In this document: positions 7,470 to 14,565 of the stretch, piece after piece | Position numbering within the stretch: position 1 is the first letter of the stretch | Layout of the letters: every line of letters begins with the position of its first letter | Assembly (NCBI GenBank): GCA_030150335.1 | Contig: JASLGC010000352.1 | Coordinates: 1-17,962 of the forward strand | Reading direction: 5' to 3' | Source of the DNA: Flavobacterium sp. | GTDB taxonomy: Bacteria > Bacteroidota > Bacteroidia > Flavobacteriales > Flavobacteriaceae | DNA: 17,962 nt | The notes under the pieces: model-generated | Database searches by the model: none | Told to the model about the DNA's origin: nothing | The model's input: the letters and a program-made list of their open reading frames with translations, nothing else | Program-made: the position numbers and the translations under genes

Positions 7470-8285
7470 TTATTTGTCGAAATATACACCAAATTTTGCA
7501 GCTTCCGCTTTAGCCTCTGGAATTAATTTTTTCAAATTAGCAATACGTTCTTGATTACTTGGGTGCGTACTCATGAAAGAAGAACCATCTCCTCCTCCAC
7601 TTTGCGCAGCCATACGAGACCAGAAATCAATAGACTCCTCTGGATTATAACCAGCGATAGCCATTAATGTCAATCCTATTTTATCTGCTTCTGTTTCATT
7701 TGCACGGCTAAATGGCAACATTCCCCCAACTTGTGAACCATATCCGTAAGCAGCTGCCCAAGTTTGCTTTGCAATTGGACTTGAATTTTGAGTCAACAAA
7801 TCTAATGCTACTGCACCTCCTTGCTGAAGCATACTTGCACTCATACGTTGCTGACCGTGGTTAGCTAAAGCGTGAGATACCTCATGCCCCATTACTGTAG
7901 CGATACCAGCATCATTTTTACAAACTGGCAAAATTCCAGTGTAAAAAACAATCTTACCTCCTGGCATACACCAAGCGTTTAACTCTTTATTATCTACTAA
8001 ATTATACTCCCAACGGTAGTCCTTTAAATAAGAACCATATCCATTAGCTGACAACCACTTTTCAGCAGCAGCCTTAATTCTCGTACCAACGTCTTCTATG
8101 CGCTTTGCATCTTTTGTACCCTTAACAGCCTTGTTCTCTTTTAAGAAAGCATCATATTGCTGAAAAGCCATTGGAAATAAATTCGCATTTGATTGAAATG
8201 CCATTGTTTTCTTTCCAGTAAAAGGATTAGTAGCACAAGCTGCCAATAATAAAGCACTACCTGCTACAAAAAACACTTTTTTCAT
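7470..8285 (-). CDS. M48 family zinc metalloprotease, lipoprotein
   Basis: Probable envelope quality-control protease related to LoiP/YcaL and BepA. It is 271 residues. The signal peptide MKKVFFVAGSALLLAAC gives a canonical lipobox (LAAC, Cys17). The zinc site HEVSH is at 134-138 (VMGHEVSHALANHG), and the third ligand is Glu199 in NETEADKIG. The C-terminal THPSNQERIANL (about 240-251) is the usual M48 substrate-cleft motif with its conserved His. The protein is all catalytic domain with no TPR repeats, so it is more like LoiP than BepA. It is the first gene of its unit, with a terminator 11 nt downstream. A location facing the periplasm is inferred from the lipobox. Confidence 0.93.
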   Translation of the reverse strand: MKKVFFVAGSALLLAACATNPFTGKKTMAFQSNANLFPMAFQQYDAFLKENKAVKGTKDAKRIEDVGTRIKAAAEKWLSANGYGSYLKDYRWEYNLVDNKELNAWCMPGGKIVFYTGILPVCKNDAGIATVMGHEVSHALANHGQQRMSASMLQQGGAVALDLLTQNSSPIAKQTWAAAYGYGSQVGGMLPFSRANETEADKIGLTLMAIAGYNPEESIDFWSRMAAQSGGGDGSSFMSTHPSNQERIANLKKLIPEAKAEAAKFGVYFDK

Positions 8286-8304
8286 ACCTCACTTATTTTT
8301 TTTC

Positions 8305-8312
8305 CAAAAATA
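8305..8312 (-). promoter_or_regulatory. candidate -7 promoter element for the M48 gene
   Basis: TATTTTTG on the minus strand (8312-8305) matches TAnnTTTG and lies 19 nt before the ATG, implying a short leader. No -33 TTG at consensus spacing. The rest of the 295-bp divergent gap (8313-8580) is AT-rich with nothing else recognisable. Confidence 0.35.
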
Positions 8313-8580
8313 GTATGATTTAGCAATATAAAAAAACTTTTGGCACCTATTTCTTATTCCCTTACTATCTCATTACTATAGCTCTATGTACTATAAACAT
8401 GTGCTACAAAAACACAATTCTATGGTTAAAGACTGACCTATTACACACATTTTGAACAATATAATTTAGAATAATTAAAACATTAAGAACGTTAATCTAC
8501 AATAAATAAGAATATCCCAAAATAGTAGTTCTGCATAGTACTTTAATTTCGTAATTTTACAGCATTACAAGATTATTATA

Positions 8581-9453
8581 ATGCAAAATCAAAAACCTAA
8601 ACAATCGCTTGAAATACCTAAAAGCATAATAGTAATAGGAAAAACACTACAACTATTCTCAAATAACCTGGCAACTCGTTTTGCTCAAAACCTATTCGTC
8701 ACGCCTCTTAAATTCAAACCACCAAAGAGAGAGAAAGAAATGCTTGAGAAAAGCATTGTGACAGAAATAGCGGTACCTAAATTAAAGAAAGATATTTTTG
8801 TATATCAATACGGAACAAATAAAGCGGCTACTAAAAAAGCTCTTTTAATACATGGGTGGAATGGTAGAGGAACTCAATTAATCACTATTGCTAACATGTT
8901 GATGAGACAAGGTTATGACATTGTGAGTTTTGACGCTCCAGGCCATGGAAAATCACCAAAAACTAAAACAAACCTAACTGAATTTATTGCTTCTGCACAT
9001 GAAGTGGACAAGCAATTCGGTCCTTTTGATTTAGTAATCGGACACTCTCTTGGAGGTATGACAACAATGAATGCCCTAAAAGAAGGTCTGAAAGCTAAGA
9101 AAGCAGTAATCATAGGAAGTGGAGATGTGGTAGAAGATGTAATTGATGATTTCGTTGACCAAATTCAACTTAAACCAATTATTTCAAGATTGATTAAAGA
9201 GCGTTTTGAAAAACAATTTAACCAAACAATGCAGAGTTACTGTGTAAACTTGGCTGCTAAGGAGATTAAAATCCCCTTGCTAATTGTACATGACGAAGAT
9301 GACCTTGACGTACCAGTAAAAGCAGCTTATCAAATTAAAAAGAATGCTGTAAATGCTGAGATAATGATTACACAAGGGTTGGGACACCGCAAGATATTAG
9401 GTGATAAAAAAGTAATTGAAAGAATTAAAGATTTCATCCAAGATATTGACTAA
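8581..9453 (+). CDS. alpha/beta hydrolase
   Basis: Serine hydrolase fold of 290 residues with unknown substrate. Motifs in order: oxyanion-hole region LLIHGWNGRG (about 88-97), DAPGHGKS (118-125), nucleophile elbow GHSLGG with Ser156, acid region HDEDDLDVP (Asp241 by alignment to the HGxxDxxVP pattern) and catalytic His269 in GLGHRKIL. The cap region (about 180-230) is short and helical. There is no signal peptide, and the first 60 residues form a basic amphipathic extension. The stop codon overlaps the start of msrB by one base (TAATG), so the two are translationally coupled. Possible activities include esterase, lipase or lysophospholipase; the sequence does not decide. Confidence 0.9.
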   Translation: MQNQKPKQSLEIPKSIIVIGKTLQLFSNNLATRFAQNLFVTPLKFKPPKREKEMLEKSIVTEIAVPKLKKDIFVYQYGTNKAATKKALLIHGWNGRGTQLITIANMLMRQGYDIVSFDAPGHGKSPKTKTNLTEFIASAHEVDKQFGPFDLVIGHSLGGMTTMNALKEGLKAKKAVIIGSGDVVEDVIDDFVDQIQLKPIISRLIKERFEKQFNQTMQSYCVNLAAKEIKIPLLIVHDEDDLDVPVKAAYQIKKNAVNAEIMITQGLGHRKILGDKKVIERIKDFIQDID

Positions 9454-9929
9454 TGAGAAGTTTACTTATTTTTTTGTTTTTAATCCCGTTATTAGCGTGT
9501 AAGAATATAACTTATCAAGATATACCAACTATGAAAAAAGATACGACTACCACTGAGGAGCAATGGCAGCAAGCCTTAACTCCAGAGCAATATTATGTGT
9601 TAAGACAAAAAGGTACAGAACGTCCATTTACTGGAGAATACAATGATTTCTATCAAAAAGGAAGTTATCACTGTGCTGCCTGTGACCAAAAATTATTTGA
9701 TTCTGACACTAAATTTGATGGTCATTGCGGATGGCCTTCTTTTGACAAAGCCATTAAAGGTTCTGTTGAATACATCAAAGATGTGTCTCATGGAATGATT
9801 AGAACCGAAGTAATATGTTCTAACTGCCATGGTCACTTAGGTCACGTGTTTCCAGACGGTCCACAAGAAACAACAGGCGACAGATATTGTATGAACTCAA
9901 TATCTCTAAAATTCGTCGAAGAAAAATAA
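9453..9929 (+). CDS. msrB: peptide-methionine (R)-S-oxide reductase MsrB, lipoprotein form
   Basis: Reduces methionine-R-sulfoxide in oxidised proteins. It is 158 residues. An N-terminal signal MRSLLIFLFLIPLLAC puts lipidated Cys16 at the outer face of a membrane, so repair of envelope proteins is the likely role. The SelR domain starts near residue 36. Structural zinc is bound by CAAC (74, 77) and CSNC (122, 125). HCGWPSF holds Cys92, a likely resolving cysteine, and RYCMNS holds catalytic Cys146. HVFPDGP is also conserved. It overlaps the hydrolase gene by one base and is followed by a strong terminator. The electron donor for an exported MsrB is not visible in this window. Confidence 0.95.
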   Translation: MRSLLIFLFLIPLLACKNITYQDIPTMKKDTTTTEEQWQQALTPEQYYVLRQKGTERPFTGEYNDFYQKGSYHCAACDQKLFDSDTKFDGHCGWPSFDKAIKGSVEYIKDVSHGMIRTEVICSNCHGHLGHVFPDGPQETTGDRYCMNSISLKFVEEK

Positions 9930-9943
9930 CATTATTTCTTTTA

Positions 9944-9997
9944 ACACGAGTTTGATGTAATCTCATTTGAGCATACATCGAATTCGTGTTTTTTTTA
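9944..9997 (+). terminator. intrinsic terminator of the hydrolase-msrB unit
   Basis: A 17-bp stem (9944-9960 with 9975-9991, two G-U pairs), with a 14-nt loop containing a further CTC/GAG pairing, followed by eight T (9990-9997). Starts 14 nt after the msrB stop. Confidence 0.92.
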
Positions 9998-10101
9998 TTT
10001 TGCATTCTATCTTTATTCTCATCACTTTCCATACCATACTTATTCATTGCTACTCTTTTGACTACATGCTACAACTAAGGGGATTCTCTTACTATTCACA
10101 A

Positions 10102-10211
10102 GTCAAAATTAGCAATCGCCTTTTGTCGATTTTGACAGCATGCCGATTTTGATAGCATTTGCTATATTTTGCTCACTTTTGACGATTTTGATATAAAATG
10201 CTCACTTTTGA
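10102..10211. repeat. cluster of iterated TTTTGA-type motifs
   Basis: CGATTTTGAYAGCAT occurs at 10127-10141 and 10144-10158. CGATTTTGATA occurs again at 10183-10193. TGCTCACTTTTGA occurs at 10170-10182 and 10199-10211, 29 bp apart. GTCAAAAT at 10102-10109 is an inverted copy of ATTTTGAC (10129-10136). Multiple short spaced repeats like this recall terminal transposase-binding sites of IS21-type elements or a protein-binding array. No transposase gene is nearby. Confidence 0.5.
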
Positions 10212-10259
10212 TAATTTACACAACTTTAAAACACTGTAAATCATTGACTTAAAAATATT

Positions 10260-10267
10260 TATTTTTG
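10260..10267 (+). promoter_or_regulatory. -7-like element before the 10270 inverted repeat
   Basis: TATTTTTG matches TAnnTTTG. A start about 6 nt downstream would begin the transcript at the inverted repeat. The TTG upstream (10244-10246) is only 13 bp away, shorter than usual. Confidence 0.3.
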
Positions 10268-10269
10268 AT

Positions 10270-10355
10270 TTGTTTTGGTCGTGTTCGGTAAAGTCCAGTG
10301 TTTACTTGGGTTGAGGGCCTGTTTTCCGAACAAGAGCAAAGCATGACCAAAACAA
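10270..10355 (+). ncRNA. candidate small structured RNA (long imperfect inverted repeat)
   Basis: TTGTTTTGGTCGTG (10270-10283) pairs with CATGACCAAAACAA (10342-10355) over 14 bp with one G-U. An inner stem TTCGG/CCGAA (10284-10288, 10326-10330) follows, after an 11-nt one-sided bulge. Inside, GTCC (10293-10296) can pair with GGGC (10315-10318), or CCAGT with ACTTGG around a GTTT loop. The element is richer in G+C than its surroundings. Ends that pair with each other plus an upstream -7-like element favour an RNA. A DNA palindrome left by a mobile element is the alternative. No clear terminator T-run follows. Strand is inferred from the -7 element only. Confidence 0.4.
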
Positions 10356-10653
10356 CACAAAAGCATTTTATCTTCAATTACTGCCTATTTAGTACATTTT
10401 GTACCTAAAAACCACAACGGAATTTTACTCAAAACCAAAGAATTACATACATCGAAAATTGCTTTAGGAGCAATAAAAATGATTTCTTTCATTCAAAATA
10501 AAATCGGGTATATAAACTATTGATAATTAACCATCCCTTAGTTAAAACTCCGTCTATCTTCCGTCATTCCTGCGATATAAGGCTATTTTGTCGAACACTT
10601 GTCGAAAGCTTTTGGGTTCTTTATCGAATCGTTCTTTTGTCATGCCCAAAAAC

Positions 10654-11385
10654 CTAATACATCATTTTTATCTCTTTCATTCCAAATTCTTGAATTGACT
10701 CGTCTTCTAATTGAACACAAAGAAATCCTTGCTTGCTTACTTCTGTAATTATTCCCATAAAGCGCGTGCCATCTGCCTTTTCAAATACAGTAGGAACTCC
10801 CTTGCGATATAAGCATTCTTGGTACTCATTCCAAAGAAACTCTCCTCCTCTACTTCTGTATGCTTCGCAATAGTGAATTAGCTCATCAAGGATGGTTTTT
10901 AGCAATATATCCTTGTCACTCTTAGCTCCTGTTAACTTAAATAAAGAGCTCGCTTGAGGAAAATCATCAAAATTTTCTTGATTTACATTGACCCCAATCC
11001 CCACAATAGATAGGGTATCTCCACTCGCTTTGATTACATTTTCAATTAATATGCCACAAATCTTCTTATTACATGACAATATGTCGTTTGGCCATTTGAT
11101 ATAAAATGGCAGGTGAAAAGATTTTTTTAAAGCACTATAAACGCTTAAAGCCACTAAGACATTTAGGTCGAAAACACACTCTGGAGAGGGTAATAAATAT
11201 TTTACTAAAACACTAAATGTTAGACTACTACCCACTTCAGCATTCCAAACGCTTCCACGTTGCCCCTTTCCAGCGAATTGATTTTCAGCAGCTACAACAG
11301 TGAAATTTTCTAAGTTAGAAACGTTAAGTAAATCTTTCAAATAGGTATTGGTGGACCCTATGGCATCGAGTTTGATAATATTCAT
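10654..11385 (-). CDS. birA: biotin--[acetyl-CoA-carboxylase] ligase, no DNA-binding domain
   Basis: Attaches biotin to the carrier domain of acetyl-CoA carboxylase and other carboxylases through biotinyl-AMP. It is 243 residues. It begins directly with the catalytic domain: GSTNTYLKDL (10-19), biotin/AMP loop GKGQRGSVW (39-47), KWPND (97-101), KKICGILIE (107-115) and GIGVNVN (129-135). A C-terminal cap domain follows (about 190-243). The N-terminal winged helix of E. coli BirA is absent, so this is a single-function ligase and cannot regulate biotin genes by direct DNA binding. It diverges from rsfS with a 98-bp gap. No clear terminator is seen downstream. Confidence 0.94.
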   Translation of the reverse strand: MNIIKLDAIGSTNTYLKDLLNVSNLENFTVVAAENQFAGKGQRGSVWNAEVGSSLTFSVLVKYLLPSPECVFDLNVLVALSVYSALKKSFHLPFYIKWPNDILSCNKKICGILIENVIKASGDTLSIVGIGVNVNQENFDDFPQASSLFKLTGAKSDKDILLKTILDELIHYCEAYRSRGGEFLWNEYQECLYRKGVPTVFEKADGTRFMGIITEVSKQGFLCVQLEDESIQEFGMKEIKMMY

Positions 11386-11420
11386 ATAAAATTATTATAG
11401 TCTATTCACAATGGTTTCAT

Positions 11421-11440
11421 TATATTTGGAACCAAATTTA
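11421..11440. promoter_or_regulatory. overlapping divergent -7 elements for rsfS and birA
   Basis: TATATTTG (11421-11428, plus, toward rsfS) and TAAATTTG (11440-11433, minus, toward birA) both match TAnnTTTG and are only 4 bp apart, within a TTTGG-AA-CCAAA palindrome. Predicted start sites would lie inside each other's promoter. No clear -33 TTG is present on either side. Confidence 0.4.
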
Positions 11441-11483
11441 GCTAACATTACATTTAATCGCGAATAAATAAGAAATAAAATAA

Positions 11484-11855
11484 ATGGCAGACAAGAATAT
11501 CAACAACGACGAATTGATCGCAAACATTATTAAAGGAATAGAATCAGTTAAAGGGGAAAACATCAAAATATTAGATTTAAGAGATATTGACAATACACCT
11601 TGTGACTATTTCATCGTTTGTGATGGTAATTCAAACACACAAGTCAATGCCATTACTGGCTCAGTGCAAAGAACAGTGTCTAAAGAACTTCATGACAAGC
11701 CTTGGCATATAGAGGGTGAAGGACAAGCAGAATGGATATTAATGGATTATGTAAATGTTGTAGTTCATGTATTTCAAAAACATATACGTGAATATTACAA
11801 GATTGAAAATCTATGGGGAGATGCAAAAATCACCACTGTTGAAAGCCAATATTAA
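11484..11855 (+). CDS. rsfS: ribosome silencing factor RsfS (Iojap/DUF143)
   Basis: Binds ribosomal protein uL14 on the 50S subunit and blocks joining to 30S during nutrient limitation. It is 123 residues, the usual size. The family core is visible: GENIKILDLRDIDNTPCDYFIVCDG (split over about 29-53), then SNTQVNAI, KPWHIEGEGQAEWILMDY with its conserved HxEG and W-x-L-x-D-Y, and VVVHVFQKHIREYYKIENLW near the end. It is first in the plus-strand run and lies 18 bp before ftsH, so the two are probably co-transcribed. The pairing of rsfS with ftsH is one I recall in other Flavobacteria. Confidence 0.95.
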   Translation: MADKNINNDELIANIIKGIESVKGENIKILDLRDIDNTPCDYFIVCDGNSNTQVNAITGSVQRTVSKELHDKPWHIEGEGQAEWILMDYVNVVVHVFQKHIREYYKIENLWGDAKITTVESQY

Positions 11856-11873
11856 TAACTAAAATTATTTTTC

Positions 11874-13838
11874 ATGTCTGAAAATATGAAACCTAATCCA
11901 AAAAAATCAAGATTTAATCCTTGGATACTTTATGGAAGTCTCTTAGTGATTATCCTTGTAATAAACTTCCTGACTAACGGGAGTAATTTTGGAGATTCAA
12001 GACAATTGGGTCTTTCGAAATTATATGATTATTTAGAACAAGGGTATGTAGAGAAAGTTGATTTCAATCGTACAGTAGCGAAAGTTTATTTAACTGAAGA
12101 AGCGTTAACAAAAGACGAATTCAAAGAATTACAAAAGAAAAGTATCCTTGGTAAAGGAAACACAGGACCACAATTCCTTACTGACATTGGTAACTCTGAA
12201 ATTTTTCAAAACAAGCTTGACAAAGCAAAAAGTGAAGATAAATTAGTTGAATATAAATCAGAACCTGATAGTAATTGGGGAGACTTATTAATTAGCTTCT
12301 TACCGATTGTTATCATTATTGGTTTCTGGTTATTCATGATGAGAAGAATGTCTGGCGGTGGCGGAGCTGGTGGCGGTGGCCAAATCTTTTCTATTGGTAA
12401 GTCTAAAGCAAAATTATTTGATGAGAAAAATGACATCAGAGTTAGCTTTAAAGATGTTGCTGGTTTAGAAGGTGCTAAAGAGGAAATTGTAGAGATTGTA
12501 GAGTTTCTTAAAAATCCGGAAAAATATACTTCTATTGGTGGTAAAATTCCAAAAGGAGCACTTTTAGTAGGACCTCCAGGTACTGGTAAAACGTTATTAG
12601 CAAAAGCAGTAGCTGGTGAAGCGAAAGTTCCTTTCTTTTCACTTTCAGGTTCTGACTTTGTTGAAATGTTTGTAGGTGTTGGTGCTTCTCGTGTAAGAGA
12701 CTTATTTAAACAAGCGAAAGAAAAATCGCCTTCAATTATCTTTATTGATGAGATTGACGCTGTAGGTCGTGCACGTGGTAAGAGTAATTTCTCTGGTTCT
12801 AACGATGAAAGAGAAAATACATTAAACCAATTACTAACTGAAATGGATGGTTTTGGTTCTAATACAAACGTTATTGTATTAGCTGCTACTAACCGTGCGG
12901 AGATATTAGATAAAGCTTTATTAAGAGCTGGACGTTTTGATAGACAAATTTATGTTGACCTACCAGACGTTAAAGAACGTGAAGCTATCTTCCACGTTCA
13001 CTTGAGAAACATTAAAAAAGTAGATAACTTAGATATTGATTTCTTAGCTAAACAAACTCCAGGATTCTCTGGTGCTGATATTGCTAACGTTTGTAACGAG
13101 GCTGCTTTAACGGCTGCTCGTAAAGACAAAAAGCAAGTAGATATGCAAGACTTCTTAGACGCTGTTGACCGTATCATCGGAGGTTTAGAAAAGAAAAACA
13201 AAATCATTTCTCCAGAAGAAAAATACGCAATTGCTATTCACGAAGCTGGACATGCTACTGTAAGCTGGATGTGTGAACATGCTGCTCCATTAGTAAAAGT
13301 AACTATCGTTCCTCGTGGACAAAGTTTAGGTGCTGCTTGGTACTTGCCTGCAGAGCGCCAAATCGTTAGAACAGAACAAATGTTAGACGAGATGTGTGCT
13401 ACTATGGGTGGACGTGCTGCTGAGAAAGTTATCTTTGATAAAATCTCTACTGGTGCATTAAGCGACTTAGAAAAAGTGACTAAACAAGCGAAAGCTATGG
13501 TTACTATCTACGGATTAAACGAAAAATTAGGTAATATTACTTACTATGATTCGTCTGGACAAAATGAGTATGCTTTTGCTAAACCTTATTCTGAAGAAAC
13601 AGCAAGAATTATAGACCAAGAAATTTCTACATTGATTGAAGGTCAGTATGAGCGTGCTCAAACTATCCTTACTGAAAATAAAGATAAACTGGTTCAATTA
13701 GCAGATTTACTTTGCGAGAAAGAAGTAATCTTTAAACAAGACTTAGAAAACATCTTTGGTAAACGTCCTTTTGACAAAGAAGGGGCTGTTGAAGTAAACA
13801 TTACTGAAGAAACAAAAACAGAGCAAACAGAAGAATAA
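11874..13838 (+). CDS. ftsH: ATP-dependent zinc metalloprotease FtsH
   Basis: Membrane-anchored AAA+ protease that removes damaged membrane proteins and short-lived regulators. It is 654 residues. Helices at about 17-34 and 138-155 flank an extracytoplasmic segment of about 100 residues. A Gly-rich linker (GGGGAGGGG) follows. The AAA domain has Walker A GPPGTGKT (233-240), Walker B IIFIDEID (288-295) and the second region of homology AATNRAEILDKALLRAGRFDR. The zinc site is HEAGH (456-460) with third ligand Asp531 in STGALSDLEK. The tail is acidic and Thr/Glu-rich. It lies between rsfS (18 bp) and a strong terminator. Confidence 0.97.
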   Translation: MSENMKPNPKKSRFNPWILYGSLLVIILVINFLTNGSNFGDSRQLGLSKLYDYLEQGYVEKVDFNRTVAKVYLTEEALTKDEFKELQKKSILGKGNTGPQFLTDIGNSEIFQNKLDKAKSEDKLVEYKSEPDSNWGDLLISFLPIVIIIGFWLFMMRRMSGGGGAGGGGQIFSIGKSKAKLFDEKNDIRVSFKDVAGLEGAKEEIVEIVEFLKNPEKYTSIGGKIPKGALLVGPPGTGKTLLAKAVAGEAKVPFFSLSGSDFVEMFVGVGASRVRDLFKQAKEKSPSIIFIDEIDAVGRARGKSNFSGSNDERENTLNQLLTEMDGFGSNTNVIVLAATNRAEILDKALLRAGRFDRQIYVDLPDVKEREAIFHVHLRNIKKVDNLDIDFLAKQTPGFSGADIANVCNEAALTAARKDKKQVDMQDFLDAVDRIIGGLEKKNKIISPEEKYAIAIHEAGHATVSWMCEHAAPLVKVTIVPRGQSLGAAWYLPAERQIVRTEQMLDEMCATMGGRAAEKVIFDKISTGALSDLEKVTKQAKAMVTIYGLNEKLGNITYYDSSGQNEYAFAKPYSEETARIIDQEISTLIEGQYERAQTILTENKDKLVQLADLLCEKEVIFKQDLENIFGKRPFDKEGAVEVNITEETKTEQTEE

Positions 13839-13865
13839 TATTCTTCATAACGCACAAATACTAAA

Positions 13866-13905
13866 AATCTTAACCTAAAGGAGACTTTAAGTTAAGATTT
13901 TTTTT
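13866..13905 (+). terminator. intrinsic terminator of rsfS-ftsH
   Basis: A 15-bp stem with one mismatch (13866-13880 with 13885-13899), GAGA tetraloop, then eight T (13898-13905). It lies 27 nt after the ftsH stop. Confidence 0.92.
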
Positions 13906-13912
13906 ATCTTTG
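13905..13912 (+). promoter_or_regulatory. -7 promoter element for the LUD-cdsA-psd-ACBP-sod run
   Basis: TATCTTTG is an exact TAnnTTTG match whose first base is the last T of the ftsH terminator tract. It lies 40 nt before the next ATG. No -33 TTG is visible, because that region is occupied by the terminator stem. Confidence 0.45.
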
Positions 13913-13952
13913 AATACTTATAAAATAATTATTTCATCGGAGTAAAGTAAAC

Positions 13953-14564
13953 ATGAGTTTTTTTAAAAAATTAATTAAAGTTTTTCAGCCTTCAGTTCCT
14001 GTAGAAGAACCTTCTACACAGGAGAGAAGTCAGTATCTTCCAGAGGAAAAGATGCCGGTAGATGAGCTCTTTACAGTTAATTTTAAAGAAAATGGCGGAA
14101 AGTTTCTTTATTGTGAATCAAATGATGACTTAACAGAGACTTTTGTTAATATACTTCTTGAAAATGACTGGTTCGAAACAGAATCACTGACTTATGAAAC
14201 TCAGCTTTTTCCTCTTTTACAAGAGAACAATGTTAAGTACACTAACGTCAAACAACCTACTTTCTTTTTCTCAACTTGCGAAAGCTTGATTGCTGAAGAT
14301 GGTTCTATCTTATTTTCTGGTAAACAGTTGAAAGATAACAAAGCTCATCACCTACCTTTAAACTTGATTATTATCGCTAAAACAAGCCAAATAACAAGAA
14401 CAAAAAGTGATGGACTACGTGAAATAAAACGAAAATACGGAAGTGCACTACCAAGCAACATTACTGCTTTCAATTGCTTTAAAGAAGCTCCAGTTGAAAC
14501 AGACTTCCTTAGCTATGGTAGATCGCCTAAAAATTTATATCTATTACTTTTAGAAGATTTATAA
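13953..14564 (+). CDS. LUD domain protein (LutC/YkgG-like)
   Basis: The 203-residue protein matches the LUD domain family, whose best-known member LutC takes part in lactate utilisation with LutA and LutB. The visible domain pattern includes FFFSTCESLIAEDGSILFSGKQ (split over about 106-128) and the hydrophobic LNLIIIAKTSQITRTKSDGL (about 136-155), followed by a C-terminal YGRSPKNLYLLLLEDL. The first 45 residues are a basic then acidic linker (MSFFKKLIKVF). There are no cysteine clusters, and no lutA or lutB is nearby. It is preceded by GGAG at a normal distance and ends 1 bp before cdsA. Its context is membrane lipid synthesis, so a lactate role is doubtful. The actual function is unknown. 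Confidence 0.85.
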   Translation: MSFFKKLIKVFQPSVPVEEPSTQERSQYLPEEKMPVDELFTVNFKENGGKFLYCESNDDLTETFVNILLENDWFETESLTYETQLFPLLQENNVKYTNVKQPTFFFSTCESLIAEDGSILFSGKQLKDNKAHHLPLNLIIIAKTSQITRTKSDGLREIKRKYGSALPSNITAFNCFKEAPVETDFLSYGRSPKNLYLLLLEDL

Positions 14565-14565
14565 T

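Larger units (their letters stand above)
9998..10653. other. 656-bp gene-free stretch between msrB and birA
   Basis: No convincing gene on either strand; the short open frames here have no recognisable protein features and run into the msrB terminator. From left to right it holds an iterated TTTTGA motif cluster (10102-10211), a -7-like element and an inverted-repeat element (10260-10355), an imperfect palindrome TTTAGTACA-TTT-TGTACCTAAA (10388-10409), and three TTGTCGAA/TTATCGAA words (10588, 10599, 10621). The stretch could be the remains of a lost mobile element or gene, but no coding remnant is recognisable. Confidence 0.6.

Noticed and set aside
9820..10152. Two short open frames (minus 9820-10047, plus 9967-10152) after msrB
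   Set aside because: Both run through the msrB terminator hairpin, lack ribosome binding sites and show no protein-like pattern.
10270..10355. Integron attC site
   Set aside because: The end sequences GTTCGG...CCGAAC are oriented opposite to the attC core (AAC...GTT), and there is no integrase or cassette.
10609..10651. Terminator for birA from TTTTGGG / CCCAAAA
   Set aside because: The arms are only 7-8 bp, the loop is about 28 nt, and no T-run follows on the minus strand.
11433..11440. BirA autoregulatory operator before birA
   Set aside because: This BirA lacks the N-terminal winged helix needed to bind such an operator, and the site is better explained as a -7 element.
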